From positions 1 through 32,492 of the forward strand of contig RCAB01000613.1 of the NCBI GenBank assembly GCA_003640385.1: a stretch of 32,492 nt of DNA, written 5' to 3'. The notes below the pieces were generated by a model, which saw only the letters and a program-made list of their open reading frames with translations, searched no databases and was not told the origin of the DNA. The stretch comes from Setaria digitata. Taxonomy: Eukaryota > Nematoda > Chromadorea > Rhabditida > Setariidae. How positions within the stretch are numbered: the stretch's first letter is position 1; the number at the start of each line of letters is the position of its first letter. Positions 1 to 27,100 of the stretch are shown here, in pieces. A program made the translations under genes and the position numbers.

Positions 1-72
1 TATATATATATATATATATATTTAGGATATATTTAGGACTTCTTATAGTTATATATATAGTATATATATATA
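1..72. repeat. (TA)n-rich sequence at the window edge
   Basis: Dinucleotide ta runs occupy 1-20 and about 50-72, just downstream of the stop codon of the zinc-finger gene. They probably fall in its 3' flank. Confidence 0.8.
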
Positions 73-78
73 GACTTA

Positions 79-1428
79 TTAGTCCTTCTTCAAAACTGAA
101 ATCTCACCTTCAATTTGTTCTATTTGATGAATTCCAGGTGGTTCTGTTATTGGTACGTGAACTTGGTCATCATCCAAAGAACTATGTAAGCCTATTCCAT
201 CTGCAACTGAACAATAAAATCAAAGAAACAAGCAAGAATAATGAGGCAAAAACAATTTGTTCTTTGCATTGAAGTTGCACTATTCACTACTAGAAACCAC
301 TTAAAAAAAAACCTTCGAAAAAAAGAAAATTAACTTTCATGACAGTACGTCAAGAAAATTTCAGCTAAAGTCTAATACAATTTAACAAATTCAATTTAGT
401 AATAAACAGCAGATAAAACAGCGGCTTTCAAAATAAAATGAGAAAAGTTAGATACAAAACAAACAGAAACATCCTCCCCATATTCTCGTCACAAAAGAAT
501 TCGAGCGTATCACCAAATGACTAACCATTCGTTACTCCACCTTGTTCGATTATGGTACTATCATTCGTTTCAGTTGTTGCTCGTTTTGCTGAAATAAACA
601 AAATAATAACAAAAGTCTTAAATCTTCTCATCCTTATGCAGAAAAAGAGATAATTTTGTAATTGGTTGCTCCTAATAACATTTTCTATATTCTATTACCT
701 CTTTTAACACAACACTGCACTGCTAGCAATTTCGCTTGATCCAGTGCTGTCAAACTTTCCAGAACATTGGGTGGACATTGCAAAAATCTTATCTGAAGTA
801 CTGTCATTCCAAACTAGTATGCGTATTAGGCAACGAAATTATGAAGCGTAATACTGGAAATGAATTATGACTTGATCTGGAAACAGAGGAGAATTATGAT
901 TCTCCTAAAATCTTAACAATACCGCTAACAAGTATACTATTCATCGATAAACAGAAGGAACAAAAAAAAAAGTAGAAAAAACCTTTCTATTGAAAGAAAT
1001 CGTATCCATTCGACTGACCTTTTTATCTTGACGTTTGCAAATGGTCATATGTCGAAAAATCTGCAACAAAGTACCAAATTGGGCTGTGCATCCCTTTGCA
1101 CCACAGGCGAACAGTGCCAGATCAAGGTGCTTCTGACAAAAATGTTCCTCGAAATCATCGTACGTATCGAAAGTCTCCTTGCATTCCTCACCATTCATAG
1201 ATGCGAGACACCAAAGCTCCTGAAAATAAGTATTGTGTGGCATGTTATTACGATAGTGCTTGACTACTGATAATGTAAATCAGTCAAGAAAAGACACTCG
1301 TTGAAAATTAAATTAAATTAAAGTTAGACCACAAGAAACTAGAGAAAATTAAAAGAGTGATAGAGAGAACCTGCAAATGCGTACGTGAAGGAAGGAAAAC
1401 TTCGAGAGTAACTCACCAAACAGTCCAT
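79..1428 (-). CDS. Small protein with tandem C2H2/C2HC zinc-finger-like motifs, five coding exons
   Basis: The exons, in coding order, are 1428-1417, 1219-1019, 792-699, 588-526 and 206-79, stop TAA at 81-79. All junctions are GT-AG with matching phases, and the total of 498 nt gives 165 aa. The start ATG at 1428 is preceded directly by an in-frame TGA, so it is a firm start; exon 1 carries only four codons. Exon 2 holds two finger-like motifs. The first is C8-x8-C17-x12-H30-x4-H35 and the second is C43-x4-C48-x12-H61-x3-C65, so the second is C2HC rather than C2H2. The remainder is a short, hydrophobic, cysteine-containing stretch (LLAVQCC) followed by a polar acidic tail ending in LKKD. Zinc binding is inferred from residue spacing; a nucleic-acid or protein partner cannot be named. 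I do not recognise a named family. The structure is well supported by phase agreement across four introns, the function is not. Confidence 0.72.
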
Positions 1429-1449
1429 TCAGTCACTTCAATCACTTCC
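1417..1449 (-). promoter_or_regulatory. First exon with possible spliced-leader acceptor
   Basis: The minus strand reads TTGTTTTGCAG just before 1449, then a 33-nt exon: 21 nt of 5' UTR, the ATG at 1428, and a GTGAGT donor after 1417. The acceptor could receive a trans-spliced leader, as is common in nematodes, or a cis intron from an unseen UTR exon. The sequence alone does not decide between these. Confidence 0.45.
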
Positions 1450-4400
1450 CTGCAAAACAACAATGATTTGATGAAGACGAGTAAAGAAGTGTTAGTAATC
1501 GATAAGTCACACTGAGTGTCTCGAAGGTGTTCGTTCACGTAAGATCCAAACAACCATATCTTTTCACGTCTTCCCAGTGGGTCGAGGTCGAGGGATGTGA
1601 TGGAGAATCATGCTGTCCGTTCAAATTTATGGCGAATATCTTTTTGTGTACGTCTTCCATCTATTCTCACGCATCCCCAACATATTCTACGCAATGAAAT
1701 GCAAAAACATGGCTGTTCGGTGACGTGCCTCACGTATTTGATCAGTAGTATGTAGAATGAATTCAACGAATAAAAACTTCTGCCTTTCATTTACATCTAC
1801 TAATGTGAAATTTCTGTAGTACGTTAACTTAATGGAATTTAAATGGACACTTCCACTTGTCGAGATTTAACATGTCCAAGCAAAATCACGTGTAACATTT
1901 AACGAGTAGCACTATCCTGTAATGAGGAAAACGAGAAACAGCTAAGAGCTACTTGGAACTTTTCTTGAAGAACTAAGTAGATTGTGGAATAGCAATTTTA
2001 GAAACATAAAAACCGCCAGAAAAGCACTCCATATATCGGAACATTTCTCCAGAACACCTTCAAGTGTCACATCGGTGCTGGTAGTGGTGACACCTTTCTC
2101 TCTATAGAAAAGGTCAGGGGTAAGAAACATTTCGACGACAACTGAAACAGGTTGGGCTTGCAAGATGTGGATAAACTGTAAAGTAAGGAGATGTTTAGCA
2201 CGTAACAAATATCAAAATAGATTACGTAAAGTAAGAAAACGAGAAAGCCTTGTTCTGTCAATCTATCAAGTCCAGTCCCCGTAAACAGGAAACTGATGCA
2301 CGTCGGATTTGAGCAGGAAACTGATGCACGTCAGATTTGAACAGGAAACTGATGAACGTCAGATTCTGCGCACTGAAAACAGCGAAAGAGAGAACCACAC
2401 GCCGGTGATGTGCTCCGCAAAATGAACAATGATGAAAACGTTGGTTTATATACGAGTCGAAGAACGTACATATATGTAGATCGCACAACACAATAGATAG
2501 CTAGAAGCCTTTAGATTATCTGAAGAATCTGTCCTCTGTTTTTAAACTAACAGAGAAATGTGACGAGAGGATTTCTTTTTGACGGACTACACGATCCAGA
2601 GTGAAAAAGCTCTGTCGGGTCAGCAACCTACTGCGAAGTAGTTAATTAGCATTATTCCCATTAATTGCACCAGATCAACTGATTCAGTAAGACTAGAGAG
2701 GAGGCCACATTGCATCAACTTGCATGGAGAATTTTAGTATATAGCAATTAATTAACTGGACAGATCGATTCAGATGGAAGGGGAAGAGATATCAAGCAGA
2801 TTCCGAAGCTGCAATTTTTTCAGAAGCATAATGAGTGATAGAATGCTGTTAGTATCTGGAGAGTTGGATAGCTTTAGATAACAAATCATTCAGAAAGCTC
2901 AGCAGTAGAGTGAGATTCAGCTAATCGATAACGAGAATCATTCAAGTTAATGAATAATTAAAAACACATGAAGGCGATCACAACTCATTTACAACTGAAA
3001 CATCAACTCAGGAATGCTTTCCTGAACAAGTTATTCCGAAAAACAGGAAAACAATGGCAGAATAACAGTCCACTGAAATAAATTAATAGAGTATGAGCAG
3101 CAGCATTCACAGAACACTATCCGGAATCCCAATTAAGCAACAGCAGTCCAATCAATCCTTCACTTCACTGTATCATCATCCTGTTCCATTAATCGACAGA
3201 GAGAGAACAGTCAACAATAATCTCCCATAACTGAAGCACATGGCCGACTTGCGATTCTTGTGGACACCGGTTGGGTGAACCTGGAATAGTCATCAGAACT
3301 GACACCTCAACCAGTTCATTTTAAATCACTCTCCATCTGACGAACTTCAATAATTGCTACTAACTAACCTTTTCTCTGACTGAAAAGTACCACTTTCCAT
3401 CCAATCTTTCCAGAACAAAGCGCCACGAATGCTATGGAAGAGAAGCATTATGCATCCAGTCTACGAGGAGAAGATGCGTTAGACTTTTCACGTTTTCCCA
3501 GAAAATATGCTCAGCAGACTGTAAACCAATCGAACAGAGTTTTCAGAACTTAAAAATACTACCAACTTCAAGCTACTGCAGGAGTTAAACTTTCCATGCT
3601 TTAGCATAATGTCAAATAAAAAAAAGTCTCCGTTGCTGAAACGATCCTCTCAACAAGACGGAGAACTCAAACTTCTCACTGAACAAGTGGAAAACTAAAT
3701 GATCTAATGAATCACTGCAAGAAAAATACATGCACAAATTATTTATTTCTGCAAGTATACGACAAACTCTTTTTTCTTTTTCTTTTTCTGACAATCATAA
3801 AAAAGAACGACTTTTTAGTTCGTATATATATATATTTCTAAACCAACACAATAATTATAACACATTATGTGCACATTAGTTTAGTTTAACATGTGCACAT
3901 TTCTAGTGGGATAGAAGTGGTGGATAGCACGATTTTGTTGCAATAATAAATTCCGAAGATGGAGGCATACAGTCACTTTGATAAGGAAACATATTAAATC
4001 ACGCACGTCAAGCGTAAGAACCCGCAGAAGGATCTTCCTCCAGTGAACAGAGAGTGAAGAAAAGCGGGGAAAATGATATAACAATGATAAATCGGTATTG
4101 AAGTTCATATGGTCTGTACAAGAAAATTTCTAATAATATCCGCTTTCAGGATTCCATTTTTTTGTGTGCTCAGAAGGAACAAAAAGAGTGATGAATCCAT
4201 CCGTAGGAAATATGAAGAGAAGAAAAGGATGGACATTTTGACGTGCCTCTTCAGCATGTACTGCTGTTTAGAAAACTGAAATGGTTAAAAAGTGGCAATG
4301 TGATGGAATTCACACTAGCTTCAAAAAACAGGAATTGCTATTAGCCCCGGTTAATTTCTTTCATATCGTTTTACAATTATTGTTCTATTTATTTTCCTGG

Positions 4401-5200
4401 AAGCGTATCTGACTCTTTTAAATCACTTTAAATAAACAAATAGTTTCCTGTGACAAAATACATGATTATGAGTAAGCGCTTAAAAAAACAATTATAAATT
4501 GCAACATTTATCGTTGAAGATGTGGCCTGTCTACACAGAATCATATGGAATGGTCTCCCTTACGTAACAGAAACTGAAAGTTCATTTGAGCCCTGTAACA
4601 CTAGTTTTGCTACCTAAACATATATTATGCTATGCCTCGGAATGAACGGCGAAACAATGCATATTTTTAATTACGAAAAGAAAAAATTCTCATAAAAAAA
4701 AACCACGTGGCATTAAGAACTAGAATAGAAGCTCAAGTTGCGAACTTAGAAACACAATCTTAAAAATCATACTGTCATCATTGAGAACTTAAAAAATTCA
4801 TAAAATCTAAAAAAAAAAAAAAAAAAAAACGGATAAAAAAAATGAAACTGAGCTAGAATGTCTTCCAGTATAGGAAGATCAGCATAGTGAGTCCTGGATA
4901 TTCTAAATGTTTTGAAGCCATTATGTGAATTAGGCTTCGAAAGCAAGTTTCCGGGATTAGGATGAACAGCTTGAATGAAATCCGCAAAACTTTTTTCTCT
5001 TAAAATCATACAAAATCGCTAATAGCAAGAGAAATCTCAACGACAAATACTAAAGTACCATTTCGTGAAAATATGGGAAAAAAGTGGCTATAAAAGGCGA
5101 GACTAACACAGCACAAAAAAGATCCCCAGTAGAAGCTCAAAATCCTCCTTTGCTATCCCTTGCTAGTAACAGTTGTTCGATTAGAACTGGTGTCATCACA
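1450..5200. other. Intergenic region between the SRPK gene and the zinc-finger gene
   Basis: About 3.7 kb lie between the SRPK stop codon and the first exon of the zinc-finger gene. It must contain the SRPK 3' UTR and the promoter or outron of the downstream gene. I see the 28-bp tandem repeat at 2286-2369, a short AT run near 3822-3836 and an A run near 4810-4829. An open stretch at about 2178-1942 (minus) starts behind a plausible acceptor and could be an exon, but nothing connects it in phase to a gene. No other coding sequence was recognised. Confidence 0.6.
2286..2369. repeat. Tandem repeat, three 28-bp units
   Basis: Three adjacent copies start at 2286, 2314 and 2342, each opening with caggaaactgatg and continuing with a cgtc-gatt core. 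Copies 1 and 2 differ at only a few positions and copy 3 slightly more. The array lies in the intergenic region upstream of the zinc-finger gene. The unit length is not a multiple of three, so it is not a protein repeat. Confidence 0.9.
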
Positions 5201-20812
<15,612 letters not shown>

Positions 20813-22069
20813 TCTCCTTGGAGCCAGCCTTTCTCTCACCCAGAAGGAATGATAAGCATTTGATGAAATTAACGCACAAGTCACTTCCCTCACTTTTTAC
20901 AATCCTGTTGAACAAATGTCACAACGTTGCTCCCTGAAGTCAGCAAAATTTATGGAGGAAATTATAAACAGCTTACGAACAATGACGCCTGCAACTAATA
21001 TGGCTAAACGTAATCAGCACAAAACAATTCTCACGTTTCACTATATACTCTTCCTTCAACGACTTTCCAATAACCATATCTAACAGGAATAACGAATATA
21101 GAAAAACTATGCTCTTCCACGATTCTTATGCTTAAATCTAAAGAAAATAAACGACACGAAAGCCGCTTTACTGGAATAGTAACAAAAAAAGAAAAATAAA
21201 GCAGAAACTTCCAAGACCTCTCCTTCCCATCAGGAACTTTTCCGCAAACATTTTATCGTGAACCATAATAGTTCTTGGCAAAAAAAAACTCCCTTACACA
21301 AAAACTTTACGACACAATGTTGAATCACTGACAGCTTATGTTTGACCAAACTCTCACATCAATTTTAATCTCAATGATCAATTATGTGAAAGAACTTGCC
21401 AGTTAACGAAGTACAACGAGAACTGAAATAACTAGAAAATTGAGGTAACAGGAAGTCGATGGCAGCCGTCCAAACAACGTGATTCTACCGCAAATGAATA
21501 AACATGAATAATTTAAGAGTTATATAAGGCTGAAATACATGAATGCTAACCAAATTCTTGAATTCAAATCAATTCTGCTTTAGCACGTGGAAATATCTGG
21601 CATGAAAAATCGTGACTATCACTGCGAAGGGAATCGAATTATATCCAATCCAATAATAATAATAAAGTAAAACAACGAAGAAAATGTTCCCCGTTCCTCT
21701 ACTCTTGTTCGTTCTTACAATAATCGTAATTTTAAAACAAAGAGAATGAAAATGATTGACAAATAAATATTAATATGGATCGATGGTCGTTATATCCAGG
21801 CAGGATATGTTTGACATAGGATATGTTTCTGAGTAATCGATCATCAATAACTAAGCTATCTCATATTAACATGAATCCTGTTATTTAATTTATTGCAAAA
21901 CTGAATGTAATAAGAGCTAAAAGGAAGCACAGACAATTTAATCTTTCTTCCATCAGTGTTAATCATAATGAACTCCCCAGTAACTTCATCACTTCTTCCC
22001 TTCTCGTCGGAATCTTCACTTTACAGTTTTTAAGAAGGTGCTCTTAGAAACTGAAATCCTTACAGTTAC
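20813..22069. other. Region upstream of SRPK exon 1, nothing recognised
   Basis: This stretch would hold the SRPK promoter or 5' UTR and possibly the 3' end of the weak gene to its right. Splice-like acceptors on the minus strand (for example TTTCAG near 21530) lead to stops within a few codons. No RNA gene or repeat of note was seen. Confidence 0.4.
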
Positions 22070-23269
22070 CTGGCTCAATGCATCTCAACGAAAAGTTTCG
22101 ACTCCTCGGTTGCAGTGATATGAAAGACGTGGAGCCCCTACAAATATTAACCAACATGTATAATGCAATAGAGTCAATATTTCACGTATGGAACAAAGTC
22201 GTTTTTCCTGGCCTCCTTCCAAACAGTCAAGGAAGCCACCATCATATAACATGAATCCTGAGGAAGATAATTTTCCAGCCTGGTGATGTTTATTGCTTAA
22301 CTAGTATTACTGATCGAAAGCAATGAACAGACACATCCTTCAAAACATTCCAGAAGTAAAAGTACTAAAAACCTGCTGACTTCTTGCAGTATAAGAATGC
22401 TGCAGTAAGTGCATTTTATTAATGCTCTCTTAACAGTACTGAAATATGCCGCCACCAACATAATTTTTCCTTTATCCAGTCCTGCTTCATAAGATGTTTA
22501 TCATCCAAACAAGCATCTTACGAACTTGACAAAGAGCATAAGAGATGGCATTCGTTAAGTGTCAGCCACAAATGTGTCAGTGCAATAAAGATATCGATCT
22601 AAACGTTTATTCAACAAATACGGTGACAATCAGATTCCTCTCATTATAAGATAAAAGCAATGAACTGCATAAATTACTGCTAAAATGTACGGGCCAATTG
22701 CCAGCTTTCAGATGCACTCTATTTGTTGAATAAACCATTCCTAAATGATAATATCCATATTTCTTCTTCTTTGTTATGTAAGGTATCCATTTTTTCATTT
22801 ACTCAATACACGCACCTGTACAGACTTCAAACTATTGATTTCTTATGCAGAGCAGAAATTCGCCACAAACTAACCGTTTGATAAATTAGAAGGGAACAAC
22901 CCTCTGAGATGTGGTAAAATCGATAGCTGTCATAAGGTGAAACAACCGGGAAGCACACTCGCCAGTGACACCCCGCACTATCGCGGTACTTTGCCTTGGA
23001 AATATGGGAAACAAATGGTCCACTGGATAACAAACATTCGCTCGTTGCTGTTACTCGGAAAAGACACACATACACTTGTGAAGGCACCCCTTCCATCCTT
23101 GGATTAGTGCCAGAAGAGTATAGCCAATATTAGTAGTGTCATTGTGCAATGGACTATCCCACGGATATGTCCTTGAAGGTTGGATTAAATTTGAGAAGTC
23201 TGTGAACTTCATAAGGGCGGCCTTCCGCTTTGGTACTATTGACGGAGTAATAGATCCGGAAGAAGCCAT
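22070..23269 (-). CDS. Possible exons of an unrecognised gene
   Basis: An ATG at 23269, with an in-frame TAA four codons upstream, opens a reading frame starting MASSGSITPSIVPKRKAAL and running about 60 codons. Its composition is richer in GC than the surroundings. Several donors in 23084-23050 end it in phase 2. A second exon, 22137-22070, lies between acceptor TATTTGTAG and a GTAACT donor; it is open only in the matching phase and reads GSTSFISLQPRSRN. Another open stretch at 23096-22827 overlaps the first in a different frame. I do not recognise a domain and found no convincing 3' end. This may be a small gene or upstream exons of a neighbour. Confidence 0.3.
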
Positions 23270-24158
23270 CTGCTTCAGTTATCCGTTTACGTAACATCCT
23301 CTGACCTGCAGGAAGCATTTATTACTCCCGAAGTGTTTTACTGATGACGTGAATGAATAACCCTCGTTTACATCTTCTTGGCATGATTATGTACACAACA
23401 TATCAAATTGAGCAAGCAAGCAAGCAATAAAACACATAGAAATGGCTTGAATACCGAATAACCCGACTGGACGATTCAAGGATAATGAGAATTTTGTTTT
23501 TTTTTTAATGTTTATTATAATAAATAGTAGAAAATGGGCATAGTTTATGAAGAAAAAGGAAAAAATGCTTGAATCTTTTTTCCAAGATATTTTCTAATTT
23601 TTATTCATTTGGACTGAACGTCTTTTCCAGAGAACTTGGAATTATTAAATTGATCCTAAAATAGATTTCGTGTTCATTCAGTCGTTGTACTTCATTTAAC
23701 AAAAGTGAAATAAGGCCATATATAAGGTAGAATAATGTATAAGATTGCGGCTACAGCGAATAATGACTGGACTACATTACCTCGCAGAATAAATGTGCAA
23801 CGAAAGGAGACTATTTTGTTCCTGACAGAAGACCGCCAATCCTGGAACAAACTATCCTCATTCTGAATGAGTCTAATCTAGCTATCGATATCCTGCCATT
23901 ACTTCCTTATCAGTCCAGACAATAACTTTTCATTCCATTTCTCACTAACCCGTAGTAACTTATTATTAAAGCTTAATTATTTCTAACAATTTGAAGTAGA
24001 TATTATAAAGTTAGCCTTTGAAAATTTAAATCATCTACGTTTAAAGCGAGAAGCTAGAATCTATCTCCCTGAATACTTTAATTTCAGTTCGAAAGTAGAT
24101 TTAATTCGTATTGTTGCTAATGATTAAATACTAGAGTAGAAGTAATAGTGTATTGAGA
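23270..24158. other. 3' flank of the sphingomyelin-synthase gene
   Basis: The region probably contains the 3' UTR of the gene ending at 24159. Minus-strand polyadenylation-like AATAAA hexamers occur around 23510-23517 and 23600-23606, but none is close enough to the stop to be decisive. A short caag repeat sits near 23412-23425. No coding sequence was recognised. Confidence 0.4.
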
Positions 24159-27100
24159 TCATATAGGTAATGCGCTTGAAGCAGAGACTTGCTTCTGTTT
24201 CTGATGGTGACAGTTCTTACATTCGGTGCAGTAATGATGACTTGACGGACTAGTCCACCATTTATAGAAGCGTACAAACAGCGGAAATTCAAAACGATTT
24301 TCTAACCTGAAAATACAGAAATGACTAGGGCAGTACACTGAGTGATAAAGCACAATCACAACTTGGCCCACTTCTCGGTTAAAGTAGTGGCAAGACTAGA
24401 ACAGCTAGGCTTTAGCTTTTCATGAATTTGATGAGTGGAAAATCCTAACGCAAGACTTTGAAGACTCCTAACCTCCATGTTTCGAGGCATGAAAAACTTC
24501 AGATAGTTCAGTTACGGAGTCTTACAATTATCTAATGCTTGTAGGTTTACAAATCAATCGAACAAACTATACTAAATCCCTTCTGTCACTATCAAAATTG
24601 GCTGATTTTTATAACATTCAAATGGTGATACACTGATCAAAAATGATATACATTCAATAGTTAGAATACGATCTCATATATAACAATAAAATTTTGTTTA
24701 CGTACTTAACTGGAATCAAATTTCTTAAAAAATCAACTCTAAGTTCTGAGCAGATCAGATCTACTAGACTTAATTGATAGTAATCATGTATAAACTAAAT
24801 ACTATCACGATCAGAATTAAATCATTTTTACAATATTCGATAAGCAGCCAATAATTTCGGAAATGTCACATTTCTGCAAATCCATTTCTTTTTTATATAA
24901 ATAATAAAAAAGCCCTTATGATGCTACAAAGAGTAACTGTTCATTATTACTTATATTCTTTGCTTCTTTTCTAGGAAAAAGGACTAACCTTCCAGGTGTA
25001 ATATCGACCTCTAGCCAGTTCACGGTCCGCATCACCCATAATCGATAAAGGACTGATAATTTACGATCTGCTAAGTCGATCTCGCAAAACGCGTGATAAA
25101 TACTGGAATAGAGGAAATTATTACAGAAGTGAATGAATACACGGGAAAAAGTGAGCTAGGAAAAGAGCGTAAAAGGATCAAAATGAAAGTTGTTTTTAAG
25201 GAAGTTAGTAACACAGGAAAATTAGTGCAAATTAGTGGCTGGAATGAATGAATGAACGTTGATGAACAAGTAAAGTGAATCCGAGAAGAAACCGTAACCC
25301 AAAAAGAATCTCCCATTATGCGGGGTGGAGGCAACATGAAGTAATTACTGGGAAATCATTGCGGGAAGACATAAATTAAGAAGCAATCGGCTACTTCTTC
25401 ATTTCATGAATGATGATCACTTCTGAATTTCGAAACCCACAACAGGATTCCACACCGAACAGTAGATGTAATCTTGCAGTCTTAACTTCATTATTCAGCA
25501 AACCTGTTAGACTTCTATAAGCGTACACCGATAAACCGGTCGTTCTAATTAAGTTGTTTTTCATTAATTAAGCTGTCTTCATCGCTTCTCCAAGTTTCAT
25601 TCATTTTATTCCATTCATTTCAACTTTCACACAGAAATAGTTTGATAAACTGGAATTATTCATTTTGGCAATTCCAGCATAAGTTGTAATCAACGAACAT
25701 ACCCGTATAAACACGCACGCACACGCATATAGCTAGCCTAGATTCCAAACTTTTGATAGTCTCCGCAGCATCATATTGCTTACTTGAAAAAAGAAAGAAA
25801 TAGAAGAGGTAAATTTAATTAGATTAGGAGAATGCAATATTTGTGAGTTAATAGAGACTTACCTAAAAACTGCCGTGGATAGCCAATAAGCAAAAAGAAC
25901 ATCAACGGTATAATGTGTCCTGCTAATTACCATGCAGATCATCCCAATCCATGATAATACACGTGGTATATATCTATAGATGTTAATTCGCTCAACTGAG
26001 TACTAATTAATTAAAATGAATATTTAAAAAAAAAGGATAATTTGAAAAATTTGGATGACACCTAAGTGGTCGGAGTGAGTCAGGTAAATAATAAGAGATT
26101 GATAATGAAGTGAGAACCATAACCATTGTGTGACCTGAGAATAACAGATCACCACATAACATTTCACCATCCATATCCTGAAATCTTCGTTTCAAGCTAG
26201 ATTATTAGCAGTACCTCTCCTACAATAAATTAACATTCAAAAAAATCAAATATTTTAGTATTTATTTTTTGGTATATATGTATATTTTAGTAAACATCAT
26301 ATATGTATGTACTAGAATCTTTTTAATTAAGACAAGGATTTTAAATTGGATTTACAGACTTCTATCATATNAAATTTCAGCATTTTTCAGGAAGCAGTTT
26401 TTTTAAAAGAACATGAGATAATTTCCTATGGAAGTGAATATTGTGGGTTGAAAAGTGATCACAATTAACCGTGATCTTTGCTTATACGATAATTTAATAA
26501 GGGATTTTAAATTGGATTTACAGACTTCTATCATATTCTGATTACCAAAAAAGAATTTCCGAAGATTCTGGGAATCAGAATATGAAAAAAGCTTGGCAAT
26601 GAAGCCTAGGGTAACCTGGAATCCAAGTTTTGCTGCTTGAGATAAAGCACGCCATGCAAAAACATTCCATTCCTGACTTGTATGATTGATCCGACCGCGA
26701 CATCGCTTATTGTTATCAACATAAGCAGACGGCAACTGTGTAGATAGCAGTGATAACATCCGCATGGTATAGAGGAAAGCTGGAAAAATCGGATCGTCTA
26801 TCAGTGCACTTCGAGAACTACCTCAGAACGCATTTATGCGGGAATAATCAACAACTAATTATCTTCTTCTTATCCACGGGATAAATTAAATTTAAAATTT
26901 AAGAAATTTCCTGGTTAAGTGCAATTTTCAAATTCTAAGAGCACGAAGGGGAAGTAAAAAGCTTTCAAAGTTTTGAGCCAAGCGCTTCAAATGCCACTGA
27001 TGGAAATGTGGAAAATGATTTCAGCATTGTTATGCTACAAAGTAATTTGTACTGAATGAACAGTAAATGTCTAGAAAATGCATCTAAATTAAAACTTTTT

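Noticed and set aside
1942..2208. Minus-strand open frame of 88 codons behind a plausible acceptor (TTTACAG)
   Set aside because: It has coding-like composition and a hydrophobic C-terminal stretch, but no donor, start exon or phase partner was found. The zinc-finger gene has its own firm start downstream.
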